From an uncultured Oscillospiraceae bacterium (GTDB lineage Bacteria > Bacillota > Clostridia > Oscillospirales > Oscillospiraceae), in assembly GCA_910587785.1 (NCBI GenBank), contig CAJUOA010000033.1:1-27884 (forward strand): 27,884 nucleotides of DNA. Direction: 5' to 3'. The notes beneath the pieces are model-generated. The model worked only from the letters and a program-made list of their open reading frames with translations, searched no databases and was not told the origin of the DNA. Shown here piece by piece: positions 27,882 to 27,884 of this stretch. How positions within the stretch are numbered: position 1 is the stretch's first letter; each line of letters begins with the position of its first letter. A program made the translations under genes and the position numbers.

Positions 27882-27884
27882 GTA

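Noticed and set aside
1..27884. tRNA or rRNA genes
   Set aside because: No cloverleaf with a T-arm consensus and no rRNA segment was noticed on either strand; the TTGAAAACTGAATA-like string in the direct repeat only superficially resembles rRNA spacers.

Overview
The window looks like the chromosome of a GC-rich, anaerobic, spore-forming Firmicute of the gut Oscillospiraceae type (Flavonifractor, Oscillibacter or Lawsonibacter-like). The reasons are strong G/C preference at codon third positions, SpoIIP, Gram-positive sortases with an LPXTG pilin, an S-layer-homology protein, a flavodiiron protein, a 2-hydroxyacyl-CoA-dehydratase-type iron-sulfur pair, and an SRP RNA gene just upstream of dnaX. 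Genus and species are inference.

Layout. 1-2857: a sortase/pilin cluster on + (tail of an upstream gene, class C sortase, Cna-B LPQTG pilin, second sortase). 3026-4207: an SLH protein with a CHAP-like C-terminus. 4275-5999 (-): DUF975 membrane protein then a diacylglycerol-kinase-family lipid kinase. 6186-8749 (-): a cytoplasmic-looking BMP-domain protein translationally coupled to a metallophosphoesterase. 8804-10246 (-): prolyl-tRNA synthetase. 10591-11860 (+): MarR regulator and DegV. 11925-13867 (-): double-cubane-type reductase and its ATP-dependent activase. 14056-15246 (-): SpoIIP. 15427-15906 (-): an AT-rich P-loop kinase, probably acquired. 16049-18853 (-): SRP RNA, dnaX, HAD hydrolase. 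19029-20192 (+): flavodiiron protein. 20279-21907: two XRE regulators around two small genes that overlap tail-to-tail. 22926-24653 (-): phosphoglucomutase.

Two stretches are mobile-element remains. 22019-22811 holds IS3-family and IS30-family transposase fragments. 24872-27881 holds an IS110-family N-terminal fragment followed by a collapsed integrative-conjugative element: a small replication-type protein, an oriT with a pMV158/MobV-type nic sequence, a frameshifted MobV relaxase joined by deletion to the end of a VirB2-like membrane protein gene, a RelE/Phd-type toxin-antitoxin pair, and a truncated VirB6-like gene. A 41-bp direct repeat (one mismatch) brackets this relic and its second copy lies at the very end of the window.

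The most interesting items are the compact oriT with its flanking 17-bp inverted repeats, the precise relaxase/VirB2 junction, the bracketing direct repeats, the BMP-domain protein without a signal peptide, the double-cubane reductase operon, a pair of divergent promoters that appear to share one palindromic -35 hexamer, and a two-member family of double-hairpin repeats. I did not find a clearly new defence or CRISPR system. All assignments come from reading motifs; no database search was run.
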